From assembly GCF_018131105.1 (NCBI RefSeq), contig NZ_JAFCJI010000008.1, positions 1 to 64,000 of the forward strand: a stretch of 64,000 nt of DNA, in the 5' to 3' direction. Made by a program: the position numbers and the translations under genes. Below the pieces are notes generated by a model. It saw only the letters and a program-made list of their open reading frames with translations, ran no database searches and had not been told where the DNA came from. The stretch's first letter is position 1, and each line of letters starts with the position of its first letter. Shown here one piece after another: positions 40,460 to 48,563 of this stretch. This stretch comes from Bradyrhizobium manausense. Lineage in GTDB: Bacteria > Pseudomonadota > Alphaproteobacteria > Rhizobiales > Xanthobacteraceae.

Positions 40460-41416
40460 CTATCCTCCTCCTTGCAGGGCGGCCCACATGTCCTGGTCGC
40501 GCTTGTCGGTCCAGATCACGGGGTCGTCGATCCCCGACGCTTCGTCATAGGCACGCGAGACGTTGAACGGCAGGCAGTGCTCGTAGATGGCGAAGCTGTG
40601 GAACTTCGGGTCCATCACCTCGCGGGTCGCAGCCATCGATTCCTTCAGCGTGCGTCCTTTGGCGACGGAGACTTCGGCGGCCCCGTAGAGCGAGGTGACG
40701 AAGTCGCGCGTCATCGCGATGGCTTCGCGCACCGTGGCTGTGCCCTTCAGCGCATCGCCGCGGCCGGGCGCGATCGCCTTGGGATTGAAGTTGCGGATCT
40801 CGTTCAGCGTCAACGGCCATTCGCGCAAATGCGCGTCGCCGCAATAGCAAGCCGAATGATATTCGATGAGATCGCCGGAGAACATCACTTCGGCATCCGG
40901 CACCCAGGCGACGATATCGCCGGAGGTGTGCCCCGCGCCGAGCTGCATCAAGCGTACCTCGCGCTTGCCGAGGTAGATCGACATCTCGCCTTCAAAGGTC
41001 AGCGTCGGCCAGGTCAGGCCGGGAATGCTCGCGGCATCCTGGAATAGCCGCGGGAAGCGGCCATACTCGGAATCCCAATCCTGCTGGCCGCGCTCCTCGA
41101 TGAGACGATAGGTCTCCTGCGAAGCGACGATGCCCTGCGCCTTGTAGGCGGAGGCACCGAGCACGCGCACAGCATGATAATGCGACAGCACGACATATTT
41201 GATCGGCTTGTCAGTGACCGTCTTGACGCGCTCGATCACCTTGTTCGCCATCGCCGGCGTCGATTGCGCGTCGAACACAAGACAGCCGTCGTCGCCGACG
41301 ATGATCGCCGTGTTCGGATCGCCTTCGGCAGTGAACGCATAAAGATCGGTGCCGATCTCGGAGAATGTGATCTTCTTCTCGGAGAGATCGCCGGTGGACG
41401 CGAAGTTCTTCGCCAT
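40460..41416 (-). CDS. MBL-fold protein with altered metal motif, in the homogentisate operon
   Basis: 318 residues of the metallo-beta-lactamase fold (AIIVGDDGCLVFDAQSTPAM, LGAGHTSGDIVAW, MFSGDLIEYHS). The hallmark HxHxDH is replaced by SHYHAVR: His79 and His81 remain, but Val83 and Arg84 stand where the metal-binding Asp and His should be. The second-site GHTSGD and the bridging-Asp segment SGDLI are kept. So it probably binds at most one metal, or differs in chemistry from lactonases and glyoxalases. It sits between a DUF2783 gene and hmgA in a tight operon, which suggests a role with the aromatic hydroxylase product, unproven. ATG 41416 is 23 nt after the DUF2783 stop. Confidence 0.85.
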   Translation of the reverse strand: MAKNFASTGDLSEKKITFSEIGTDLYAFTAEGDPNTAIIVGDDGCLVFDAQSTPAMANKVIERVKTVTDKPIKYVVLSHYHAVRVLGASAYKAQGIVASQETYRLIEERGQQDWDSEYGRFPRLFQDAASIPGLTWPTLTFEGEMSIYLGKREVRLMQLGAGHTSGDIVAWVPDAEVMFSGDLIEYHSACYCGDAHLREWPLTLNEIRNFNPKAIAPGRGDALKGTATVREAIAMTRDFVTSLYGAAEVSVAKGRTLKESMAATREVMDPKFHSFAIYEHCLPFNVSRAYDEASGIDDPVIWTDKRDQDMWAALQGGG

Positions 41417-41439
41417 CAGTTCGTCCTTAAGTCCTGGGG

Positions 41440-41664
41440 TTATTGTTGTTGCTGTTGTTGCTGCTGGCCGTCGATCATGCGGCGCTTTGCCAGCACGAGC
41501 GATTCCCGCAGCACATCGATATCGCCGATATGGTTGGCGAGGATCAGCACCAGTGCCGCGTCGAAATCGGCGCTCTGCTCGTCGGTGAGACCGCGATGCG
41601 CTTCGACAATGGCGCGAAAGGCATCATCAGGCCGCGCAAAATTGGAACTGGTGGAGAGCGGCAT
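41440..41664 (-). CDS. DUF2783 family small protein with C-terminal polyglutamine tail
   Basis: 74 residues. The core (AHRGLTDEQSADFDAALVLI, LANHIGDIDVLRESL) matches DUF2783, small helical proteins usually encoded next to FAD monooxygenases. The C-terminus ends DGQ followed by seven more Gln, encoded by a CAA/CAG run (about 41443-41466). ATG 41664 follows TGAGG at 7 nt and lies 8 nt after the monooxygenase stop. The likely role is a partner of the monooxygenase; the function is unknown. The polyQ tail may vary between strains through repeat slippage. Confidence 0.85.
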   Translation of the reverse strand: MPLSTSSNFARPDDAFRAIVEAHRGLTDEQSADFDAALVLILANHIGDIDVLRESLVLAKRRMIDGQQQQQQQQ

Positions 41665-41672
41665 CTGAAACC

Positions 41673-43289
41673 TCAATTCAAGCCTGCAGCCCGCGACAAC
41701 GCGGCTGCGATTGCCTCGCGCGTCGGATGACGGAAGCGCGCAGCGACATAGCCATCTGGTCTGAGCAGATAGGCAGAGCCCGGCTCGGCATCGTAGCGCT
41801 TGGCGACAAGACCCAGGGGATCTGCAAGCCCGCCCTCGCCGCCGACGCTGATATCCTTCACGCCGTCGGGCACATCGACCGCCGCGCCATTGCTGAACGA
41901 GAGCAAGGCGAAGTCCGTTCCACCCTTGCGGAAGGCATCCGTCAGATAGGCTTGCTGGCCTATGGGTGCATCGGACATTGAGCAACCAGGTGGCGGTCCG
42001 CCGCGCCACGTGTCGGCATCCGGGGACGACAGCGACGAGTCATAGCTGCACGGCACGGAGAGCCGCCCGCCATTGACCATGCGCTTGCCGAACTCGGTTT
42101 CCTTGGCCAGCGACAGCACCGCCTGGCGCAGCCGCGCTTCCTGATGCGAGTTCGGCGCCATGAAATCCGTCGACCGGGTGGATTCGCGGATGTTCTCGTC
42201 GGCCGCGAGGCTGCGCTCGACATGGTAGCTATCGAGCAGGCTCGCGGGCGACGTGCCGCGCAGGACGCGATCGAGCTTCCACGAGAGGTTCTCGGCGTCT
42301 TCGAGCCCAGAATTGGCACCACGCGCACCGAACGGTGAAACCTGATGCGCCGAGTCGCCGGCAAAAATCACGCGGCCATGGATGAAGCGATCCATCCGTC
42401 GGCACTGGAATTTGTAGAGCGAGATCCATTCAAACTCGAACTTGTCGTGGCCGAGCATGCGCGCGATTCGCGGCCGCACATTCTCAGGCTTCTTCTCGAC
42501 CACGGGATCCGCATAGCGGTTGAGCTGGAGATCGATGCGCCAGACATCGTCGGGCTGCCGGTGCAACAGCGCCGAACGTCCGGCATGAAACGGCGGATCG
42601 AACCAGAACCAACGCTCCGTCGGGAATTCCGCGGTCATCTTCACATCGGCGATGAGGAACTGGTCCTCGAACACCTGCCCCGCAAACTCGGCGCCGACCA
42701 TTTGCCGCAGCGAGGAGCGCGCGCCGTCGCAGGCGACGACATATTGCGCATGCAGGCGATAGGCGCCTTCGGGCGTTTCGATCGTGAGCACGACGGAATC
42801 GTTGCGTTGCTCGACCGCCGTCACCTTGTTGCGCCAGCGCAGATCGATCGCGGGCAGATCGCTGATGCGATCGACCAGATAAGCCTCCGCGTAATATTGC
42901 TGGAGATTGATGAAGGCCGGCCGCTTATGGCCGTCTTCGGGCAGCAGATTGAACTGATAGAGCTGGGACTCGCCGTGAAAGATGCGACCAACACTCCACA
43001 CCACCCCCTTGTCGACCATGCGATCGGCGACGCCGAGCCGGTCCCAATATTCCAGCGAACGCTTCGAGAAGCAGATCGCGCGCGAACCCTCGCCGATGCG
43101 ATCAGCATCATCCAGAAGCACGACGCGCTGGCCGCGCTGGGCGAGATCGATCGCCAGCGACAGCCCGACCGGACCCGCGCCGACCACCACAACCGGATGC
43201 TCGGCCGGGCTCTGGCCGGGGCGATCCTGATCCGGGTGGCGGCGGTATCCGAACTGGGTTTTGGCCTTTTGCGTATTGGCACCCGCCAT
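41673..43289 (-). CDS. FAD-dependent aromatic monooxygenase (group A flavoprotein, MhpA-like)
   Basis: 538 residues. The FAD-binding Rossmann motif VVVVGAGPVGLSLAIDLA lies near residue 33. The mid-protein DG motif is VACDGARSSLRQ, and the ribityl-binding GD motif is IFAGDSAHQVSPFGARG followed by NSGLEDAENLSWKL. A thioredoxin-like C-terminal domain follows, as in phenol and 3-hydroxyphenylpropionate hydroxylases. It should hydroxylate a phenolic acid with NAD(P)H and O2. Because it leads an operon with hmgA and fahA, a substrate that yields homogentisate or another gentisate-like product (for example 3-hydroxyphenylacetate) is a plausible inference. It is divergent from the MarR gene. Confidence 0.88.
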   Translation of the reverse strand: MAGANTQKAKTQFGYRRHPDQDRPGQSPAEHPVVVVGAGPVGLSLAIDLAQRGQRVVLLDDADRIGEGSRAICFSKRSLEYWDRLGVADRMVDKGVVWSVGRIFHGESQLYQFNLLPEDGHKRPAFINLQQYYAEAYLVDRISDLPAIDLRWRNKVTAVEQRNDSVVLTIETPEGAYRLHAQYVVACDGARSSLRQMVGAEFAGQVFEDQFLIADVKMTAEFPTERWFWFDPPFHAGRSALLHRQPDDVWRIDLQLNRYADPVVEKKPENVRPRIARMLGHDKFEFEWISLYKFQCRRMDRFIHGRVIFAGDSAHQVSPFGARGANSGLEDAENLSWKLDRVLRGTSPASLLDSYHVERSLAADENIRESTRSTDFMAPNSHQEARLRQAVLSLAKETEFGKRMVNGGRLSVPCSYDSSLSSPDADTWRGGPPPGCSMSDAPIGQQAYLTDAFRKGGTDFALLSFSNGAAVDVPDGVKDISVGGEGGLADPLGLVAKRYDAEPGSAYLLRPDGYVAARFRHPTREAIAAALSRAAGLN

Positions 43290-43332
43290 ACACGAACCTC
43301 GGCTCTGGTCAGGAGAGAACTGATCTGCTAGA

Positions 43333-43350
43333 TAGTCTCACGTGCAACTA
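43333..43350. promoter_or_regulatory. Imperfect palindrome, candidate MarR operator
   Basis: TAGTCTCACGTGCAACTA: arms TAGT / ACTA around a central CACGTG, extending to ATAGT/ACTAT at 43332-43351. It lies in the 111-nt region between the divergent monooxygenase operon and the MarR gene. The size and symmetry are typical of MarR-family sites. Confidence 0.65.
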
Positions 43351-43400
43351 TTATTGGACCGGAGCCGGCCGGCCGTCAACTGGAATTCGGAGCGCTCTCC

Positions 43401-43943
43401 TTGGCGAGGACATCCAGCGACATCGCGCTGAAGACAAGAGAAGTGATCGAGGCTTCCCCGCGACCCAAACCGCGGCTCGATCTGTTCAAGTTCGTACCGT
43501 TCCGGCTCAACCGACTTGCAGCGGAGGTCAGTTCCGCGCTCGCGGTCGAGTATCAGGAACGTCACGGCCTCGACATTCCGGCGTGGCGCGTGATCGCCAC
43601 GCTTGGTTTCCGCAGCGATGCCTGCAGCGCGCAGTACATCTCGCAATGCACCCGCACGCACAAATCGACCATCAGCCGCGCGGTGACGACGCTGCTGCAT
43701 GACGGCCTGATCGAGCGGGTCGAGAACGAAGCCGACCGCCGCGAATTCCGCCTGCAGCTGACGAACAAGGGCCGCGCGCTCTACGAAGAGTTGTTCCCGC
43801 AATTGCTGCGGCGGGAAGACGAGATCCTCGCCTGCCTGTCTGCGCAGGAGCGCAAGCAGCTCTCCACTCTGCTTGGCAAGATCGAGGAAAGCCTCGACCT
43901 GATCCAGACCAGCGAAGAGGCCGACGCCAAGCAGGCGTATTAG
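43401..43943 (+). CDS. MarR family transcriptional regulator of the aromatic operon
   Basis: About 180 residues with a winged helix typical of MarR: IPAWRVIATLGFRSDACSAQ, recognition helix HKSTISRAVTTLLHDGLIER, and wing NEADRREFRLQLTNKGRALY. TTG 43401 follows GGAG at 8 nt. It is divergent from the monooxygenase-DUF2783-MBL-hmgA-fahA operon. MarR proteins near aromatic degradation genes normally repress them until an aromatic (or its CoA ester) binds, so it probably controls this operon and itself through the palindrome at 43333. Confidence 0.9.
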   Translation: MARTSSDIALKTREVIEASPRPKPRLDLFKFVPFRLNRLAAEVSSALAVEYQERHGLDIPAWRVIATLGFRSDACSAQYISQCTRTHKSTISRAVTTLLHDGLIERVENEADRREFRLQLTNKGRALYEELFPQLLRREDEILACLSAQERKQLSTLLGKIEESLDLIQTSEEADAKQAY

Positions 43944-43951
43944 CCCGCTCT

Positions 43952-43989
43952 GTCATTCCGGGCTCGCGCTCTGCGCACCCCGGAATGAC
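43952..43989. terminator. Inverted repeat after the MarR gene
   Basis: GTCATTCCGGG (43952-43962) pairs perfectly with CCCGGAATGAC (43979-43989) around a 16-nt loop. It lies between the convergent MarR and AHL-lactonase-like genes. There is no T-run, so it is either a dispersed palindrome or a bidirectional terminator. Confidence 0.6.
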
Positions 43990-43997
43990 GATGCCCG

Positions 43998-44798
43998 CTA
44001 TTTTGCAAACGATCGCGTCGGCGGCAGGTGCAGCGCCCAGACATTGTCGCCGGCGCGCGGATAGATCTCGGTCACAACAGGATCATGGCCCGGAATGTAG
44101 CGGTCGGGATGTCCGGCGAGGCGCTCGATCGTCTCCCAACCCACGGCCATGTCACCGACATTGTAGACGATCGGAAACGGGCTCCGACGCTGCAGATTGG
44201 CGTAGTAATGCGCAGCGTCCGACGCCAGCACCACCGGTCCGCGCGCGGTCTCGACCTTGACCACCTGCAAGCCGTCAGAGTGACCGCCGACACGGTGCAC
44301 CGTCACGCCGGGCGCAACCTCGCCATCGCCGGAATAGAAATTGACGCGCTCGCCGTAGACATGACGCACCATCTGGGTGACGTGCTCGACCGAGAACGGA
44401 TGTCGCAGCAGTCCGTTGCACATGCAGCGGCCCGTCGCATAGGCCATCTCACGCTCCTGGAGATGGAAACGCGCGTTCGGGAAGCGATCGAGATTGCCGG
44501 CGTGATCGTAATGCAGATGCGTCACGATGATATCGCGGATGGCTGACGCCGCGACGCCGAAGCGCTCCAGCGCATCGACCGGATTGAGCGTGAGCTTGCG
44601 CGCGCGCGCGGTAGCCTCCTCGGCATTGAAACCGGTGTCGACCAGGATATCGCGGCCCTGCCCCCGGATCAGCCAAACGAAGTAGTCGAGGTCCTGCGCC
44701 GCGCTGTCATGCGGGTCCGGCGCCAGAAAATTCATGCTGGGGGTGCGCGGCGACATCGTCGCATAGCGCAGGGCGTAGATTTCGTAGGCGTTTCCCAT
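43998..44798 (-). CDS. MBL-fold hydrolase, N-acyl homoserine lactonase-like
   Basis: About 266 residues. The complete dinuclear-zinc motif THLHYDHAGN (His94, His96, Asp98, His99) is present, plus VGGHSDGLQVV and VLASDAAHYYANL with the bridging Asp, and the C-terminal His in YIPGHDP. This pattern and length fit the AttM/AiiA quorum-quenching lactonase branch, although related proteins hydrolyse other lactones or esters. ATG 44798 gives MGNAYEIYALRYA; the frame continues to 44864 without a better start. Its position next to the homogentisate operon also permits a role in aromatic lactone hydrolysis. Confidence 0.85.
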   Translation of the reverse strand: MGNAYEIYALRYATMSPRTPSMNFLAPDPHDSAAQDLDYFVWLIRGQGRDILVDTGFNAEEATARARKLTLNPVDALERFGVAASAIRDIIVTHLHYDHAGNLDRFPNARFHLQEREMAYATGRCMCNGLLRHPFSVEHVTQMVRHVYGERVNFYSGDGEVAPGVTVHRVGGHSDGLQVVKVETARGPVVLASDAAHYYANLQRRSPFPIVYNVGDMAVGWETIERLAGHPDRYIPGHDPVVTEIYPRAGDNVWALHLPPTRSFAK

Positions 44799-45066
44799 GG
44801 CTTTGGTCCCGGCTTTTGCTTTTTTGAGTGGGCCTTCGGCGCACCAAGCCATCGTCCGTCGCAAAGGTCAAACATCCGCGACTTCGGCGGAAGACGGGTC
44901 GCAATGTGAGACCAATCACATTTTCGTCGCTCATCCCGGCCTAACATGGCCGCCGGAACCCCGAACGAGCACGTGTCGAGTAAAGCCGTGAACGCCAAGA
45001 TATTCCTCGCGGAGCCGACACATCCGTCGCGGTCAATTGTCGCGATAGTGCCCAATCTCCAAGCGG

Positions 45067-45095
45067 TTGACGCCCCCATTCCCCGGTTTGATAAT
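45067..45095 (+). promoter_or_regulatory. Sigma-70-type promoter of the pseudocaspase gene
   Basis: TTGACG (45067-45072) and GATAAT (45090-45095) are separated by 17 nt, 72 nt upstream of the ATG at 45168. This is the best housekeeping-type promoter I can see in the window. Confidence 0.65.
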
Positions 45096-45167
45096 GCACT
45101 TTGCGTAAGTTAAGGTCGCCGCGGCGCAAGCTGGGAACGGCGCCTTTTTGGCTGGACCGCGCTGATT

Positions 45168-46691
45168 ATGAAAATTCGCTTCCTCTTTCTTCTGCCATTG
45201 CTTGTCTCGTTCATCCCGACCGCGCCGTCGCATGCGGCCGGCGACCGCTTCGCGCTGGTCATCGGCAACGCCAAATATCCTGATGCCGACAGCCCGTTGA
45301 AGGAGCCGATCAACGACGCCCGCGACGTCGCCGACGAACTCAAGCGCGACGGCTTCTCGGTGGAGGTCGGCGAAAACCTAACCGGCGACGGCATGCGCCG
45401 CGCCTTCGACAAGCTCTACGGCAAGATCAAGCCGGGCTCGGTCGCGCTGATATTCTACAGCGGATTTGGCATTCAGTCGGCACGCCAGAGCTACATGATC
45501 CCGGTCGATGCGCAGATCTGGACCGAATCCGACGTCCGCCGCGACGGTTTCAGCATCGAAGCCATTTTGGGCGAACTCAACACCCGCGGCGCCGGCGTCA
45601 AGATCGCGCTGATCGACGCCTCCAGGCGCAACCCGTTCGAACGCCGGTTCCGCAGCTTCTCGGCGGGCCTGACCCCCGTCATCGCGCCGAACGGCACCCT
45701 GGTGATGTATTCGGCGGCGCTGGCATCGGTCGTGTCCGATGCCGGCGGCGACCACAGCCTGTTCGTCCAGGAACTGCTCAAGGAAATCCGCGTCCCCGAC
45801 CTGATGGCGGAGGAAACGCTGAACCGCACCAAGATGGGCGTCACCCGCGCCTCGCGCGGCGAGCAGGTGCCGTGGATCTCGTCCTCGCTCGCCGAGGATT
45901 TCTCGTTCATCCCCGGAGCGAGCGGATCGCGTCCGACGACGACACCGCCGCCACCGACGCCAGCGCCCCCCGCACCGTCACCGCCTCCCGTTGCCAACAA
46001 CCCGCCTCCGGCCCCGCCGCCTGCACCGGTGGCTGCGAACAATCCGCCGCCACCGCCCGCGCCTCCATCACCACCGCCGCCGTTGCCAAAGCCGCAGGTG
46101 GAGGCCGCACTGCCTCCGCCGCCCCCGCCGGTCAAACCCGTCGAGATCACCCCTGCGCCAAGCGCAAATAGCGGGCCGAACGCGGCCGCGCTGGCCGAGG
46201 ATCCAACCATCAAGGGCCTGACGGCCAAGATCGCCGCCAATCCGGACGACGTGAATGCGCTGTACCGGCGTGGCCAGGTCTATGCCAGCAAGGGGGCCTA
46301 CAGCCTCGCCATCAAGGATTTTGACGACACACTGCGGATCAACTCGAAGGACGTCGAGGCGCTGAACAACCGCTGTTGGACCCGGACCGTGGTCGGCGAC
46401 CTCCAGGGCGCATTGAAGGACTGCAACGAAGCACTGCGGCTGCGACCGAATTTCGTCGATGCGCTTGATAGCCGCGGCCTGGTGAACCTCAAATCCGGGG
46501 CGGTGAAGAACGCCATTGCCGATTTCGACGCCGCTCTGAAGATCAACCCGCGCCTGACCTCCTCCCTTTACGGACGGGGCGTGGCGAAGCAACGCAACGG
46601 CTCGGCCCAGGAGGGCGCGCTCGACATCGCCAATGCCAAGGCGATGGACCCGAATATCGTTCAGGAATTCGCAAGCTACGGAGTCCGTTGA
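45168..46691 (+). CDS. Exported caspase-fold (C14) protein with TPRs, catalytic residues lost
   Basis: 507 residues. A signal peptide (FLFLLPLLVSFIPTAPSHAA) precedes a caspase/metacaspase fold (GDRFALVIGNAKY, LKEPINDARDVADEL, VALIFYSG, VKIALIDA). The catalytic His in the usual YSGHG is Phe100 (YSGFG), and the catalytic Cys in the usual DACR is Ser152 (DASR), so it should be proteolytically inactive. A Pro-rich linker (about 255-330) leads to three TPRs (NALYRRGQVYASKGAYSLAI, NNRCWTRTVVGDLQGALKDC, LDSRGLVNLKSGAVKNAIAD). This suggests a periplasmic scaffold. It is followed by an OmpA-family gene, perhaps in one transcript. Confidence 0.9.
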   Translation: MKIRFLFLLPLLVSFIPTAPSHAAGDRFALVIGNAKYPDADSPLKEPINDARDVADELKRDGFSVEVGENLTGDGMRRAFDKLYGKIKPGSVALIFYSGFGIQSARQSYMIPVDAQIWTESDVRRDGFSIEAILGELNTRGAGVKIALIDASRRNPFERRFRSFSAGLTPVIAPNGTLVMYSAALASVVSDAGGDHSLFVQELLKEIRVPDLMAEETLNRTKMGVTRASRGEQVPWISSSLAEDFSFIPGASGSRPTTTPPPPTPAPPAPSPPPVANNPPPAPPPAPVAANNPPPPPAPPSPPPPLPKPQVEAALPPPPPPVKPVEITPAPSANSGPNAAALAEDPTIKGLTAKIAANPDDVNALYRRGQVYASKGAYSLAIKDFDDTLRINSKDVEALNNRCWTRTVVGDLQGALKDCNEALRLRPNFVDALDSRGLVNLKSGAVKNAIADFDAALKINPRLTSSLYGRGVAKQRNGSAQEGALDIANAKAMDPNIVQEFASYGVR

Positions 46692-46824
46692 TATTTTTTT
46701 GATTCGAGGCCGCCGGCTCCTCGAACCCTGGAGGGCCAGGCCAAGACTAACCAAACGGATGCCGCAGGCGGCCTCGCCGTGGGGCTATTGCAGGAATTTT
46801 GGAACCGCGCAGGAGGGACGGACA

Positions 46825-47490
46825 ATGAGATTGGCCGCAAAAGGACTGACCGCAATTCTGTCCATCATCACCGTCAGCGCGACGCTGTCGCTCTCACCCG
46901 TCTTCGCCGGCGATGACGGCAACAGCAAGAACGTCACCGAGGACGAGATCGTGCGTGCGCTGGCGCCGGCGCCGAAGAAGCCCCTGACCCGTGGCCTCTC
47001 GGTCGCCCCGCAAGCTGATCGGGCGTCGAACCCGGCGGAAACCAAGCTGATCCAGTCCGTCCGCGGCCGCGCCACGCGCTCGCTTTCGTCGACCGAGCGC
47101 GAGGAACTCGCTTCCGCTGCCAAAGACAAGCCGAATATCGATCTCGAAATCACCTTCGATTACAACTCGGCCGATATCAGCGCCAAATCGCTGCCATCCG
47201 TGCAGGCGCTCGGCCGCGCATTGACCAGCCCGGACCTCAAGGGCTCGACCTTCGTGGTCGCCGGGCACACCGACGCCGCCGGCGGCGAGAGCTACAATCA
47301 GGAGCTGTCTGAGCGCCGCGCGGATTCGATCAAGCGCTACCTTGTCGAGAAGTACAGCATCTCCGCGACCGACCTCGTCACCGTCGGTTACGGCAAGAGC
47401 AAGCTGAAGGATCCGAGCCAGCCGATGGCGGAGGTGAACCGCCGCGTGCAGGTCGTGAACATGGAAAACAAGACCACCGCATCGAAGTGA
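46825..47490 (+). CDS. OmpA-family outer-membrane / peptidoglycan-associated protein
   Basis: 221 residues. A signal peptide (GLTAILSIITVSATLSLSPV, cleavage near FAG) is followed by a charged linker and a C-terminal OmpA domain: ITFDYNSADISAKSLPSVQA, VVAGHTDAAGGESYNQELSE with RRADSIKRYLV, and VGYGKSKLKDP ending NRRVQVV. The domain binds peptidoglycan. ATG 46825 follows AGGAGGGACGG. No lipobox or beta-barrel is seen, so it is probably a periplasmic linker partner of the preceding pseudocaspase-TPR protein. Confidence 0.88.
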   Translation: MRLAAKGLTAILSIITVSATLSLSPVFAGDDGNSKNVTEDEIVRALAPAPKKPLTRGLSVAPQADRASNPAETKLIQSVRGRATRSLSSTEREELASAAKDKPNIDLEITFDYNSADISAKSLPSVQALGRALTSPDLKGSTFVVAGHTDAAGGESYNQELSERRADSIKRYLVEKYSISATDLVTVGYGKSKLKDPSQPMAEVNRRVQVVNMENKTTASK

Positions 47491-47551
47491 CCGCGACGTA
47501 ATCCTTTGCAGTGACCGGTCGTGATGTGGTGTAAAGTCTTTATCCCAGCGC

Positions 47552-47575
47552 GCGTCCCGCAGCCCTGTGGGACGC
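47552..47575 (+). terminator. Stem-loop after the OmpA-family gene
   Basis: GCGTCCC (47552-47558) pairs with GGGACGC (47569-47575); extra G-T and A-T pairs can shorten the loop. No long T-run follows (CGCTTCGTTTC), so it is a weak intrinsic terminator candidate. Confidence 0.45.
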
Positions 47576-47633
47576 CGCTTCGTTTCAGGGAAGCGCTCCC
47601 GATAACCTCGAGCCAGGCCAGGATGATCCGGCG

Positions 47634-48563
47634 ATGAACGTCTCCGAATATCTCAAGCCTGCGGCAACTGTGGCGTTCATCGTTGCGCTCGGCGCCGGCT
47701 ACTACTGGTTCGAGCATCGGCATCGTCCCGAGGCAAAGGAGACGCCGGGCGAGGCCCTCGTCATCGTGACGAAGTCGACCAATGCCTGTTTCTCCGACCT
47801 GGTGCGGGTGACCGGCTTCTTCGTGCCAAGACGCGAGGCCGTGGTGGTCGCAGATCAGGAAGGATCGAAGGTCACCGATCTCTTCGCCACCGAAGGCGCT
47901 CTCGTCACCGACAATCAGGAGCTGGCGCGCCTGTCGCCGCCGCCGCAGATGCCGGGCCAGCCGCAACGACCGGGCTCGCAGGGTCCGATCTCGCTGAAGG
48001 CGCCCGCGGCGGGTCTCATCACGGAGGTCCGCACCATCGTCGGCGCGCCGGCCTCGCCGCAAGCCGGACCGATGTTCCGCATCGCCGTCAACAATGAGAT
48101 CGAGCTCGATGCGCAGGTGCCTGGCGTGCACATGTCGAAGCTGAGCCCCGGCGCGACGGTGCGGATCAGCCGGGATGACGCCGCCGACCTTATCGGCCGG
48201 GTCAGGCTGGTTGCTCCCGAGATCGACCGCACGACGCAACTCGGCCACGTTCGCATCAGCGTCACCAACAATCCCTCATTGAAGGCCGGCATGTTCGCGC
48301 GGGCCTCCATCGACGCCAAGCGAAGCTGCGGCGTCGCGGTTCCCAAGACTGCGATCGACCATCTCACCGTGCAGGTGGTCAAGGGCAACACCGTCGAGAC
48401 ACGCAGGGTGCGCGTCGGGCTGACCTCCGACACTCAAACGGAAATCCTGGAAGGCGTCGATGTCGGCGAAATCGTCGTGGCCGACGCCGGCTCTTCGCTC
48501 CATGACGGCGACCAGATCAAGACCATGTTCGCCGATGAACTCGATCGCACGCGGGGACGCTGA
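47634..48563 (+). CDS. RND efflux periplasmic adaptor (membrane fusion protein)
   Basis: 309 residues. An N-terminal anchor helix (AATVAFIVALGAGYYWF) is followed by a lipoyl-like half-motif (VRVTGFFVPRREAVVVADQE, ISLKAPAAGLITEVRTIVGA) and a beta-barrel segment (VPGVHMSKLSPGATVRISRD, GHVRISVTNNPSLKAGMFAR). It is short for the family, because the alpha-helical hairpin between the lipoyl halves is almost absent. It would link the inner-membrane pump to an outer-membrane channel. It overlaps the permease gene by 1 nt (TGATG), which shows coupling. Confidence 0.88.
   Translation: MNVSEYLKPAATVAFIVALGAGYYWFEHRHRPEAKETPGEALVIVTKSTNACFSDLVRVTGFFVPRREAVVVADQEGSKVTDLFATEGALVTDNQELARLSPPPQMPGQPQRPGSQGPISLKAPAAGLITEVRTIVGAPASPQAGPMFRIAVNNEIELDAQVPGVHMSKLSPGATVRISRDDAADLIGRVRLVAPEIDRTTQLGHVRISVTNNPSLKAGMFARASIDAKRSCGVAVPKTAIDHLTVQVVKGNTVETRRVRVGLTSDTQTEILEGVDVGEIVVADAGSSLHDGDQIKTMFADELDRTRGR

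Noticed and set aside
45946..46160. Gly/Ala-rich minus frame opposite the proline-rich linker
   Set aside because: It is the complement of the CCG/CCA-rich Pro linker of the pseudocaspase and has no independent gene signals.
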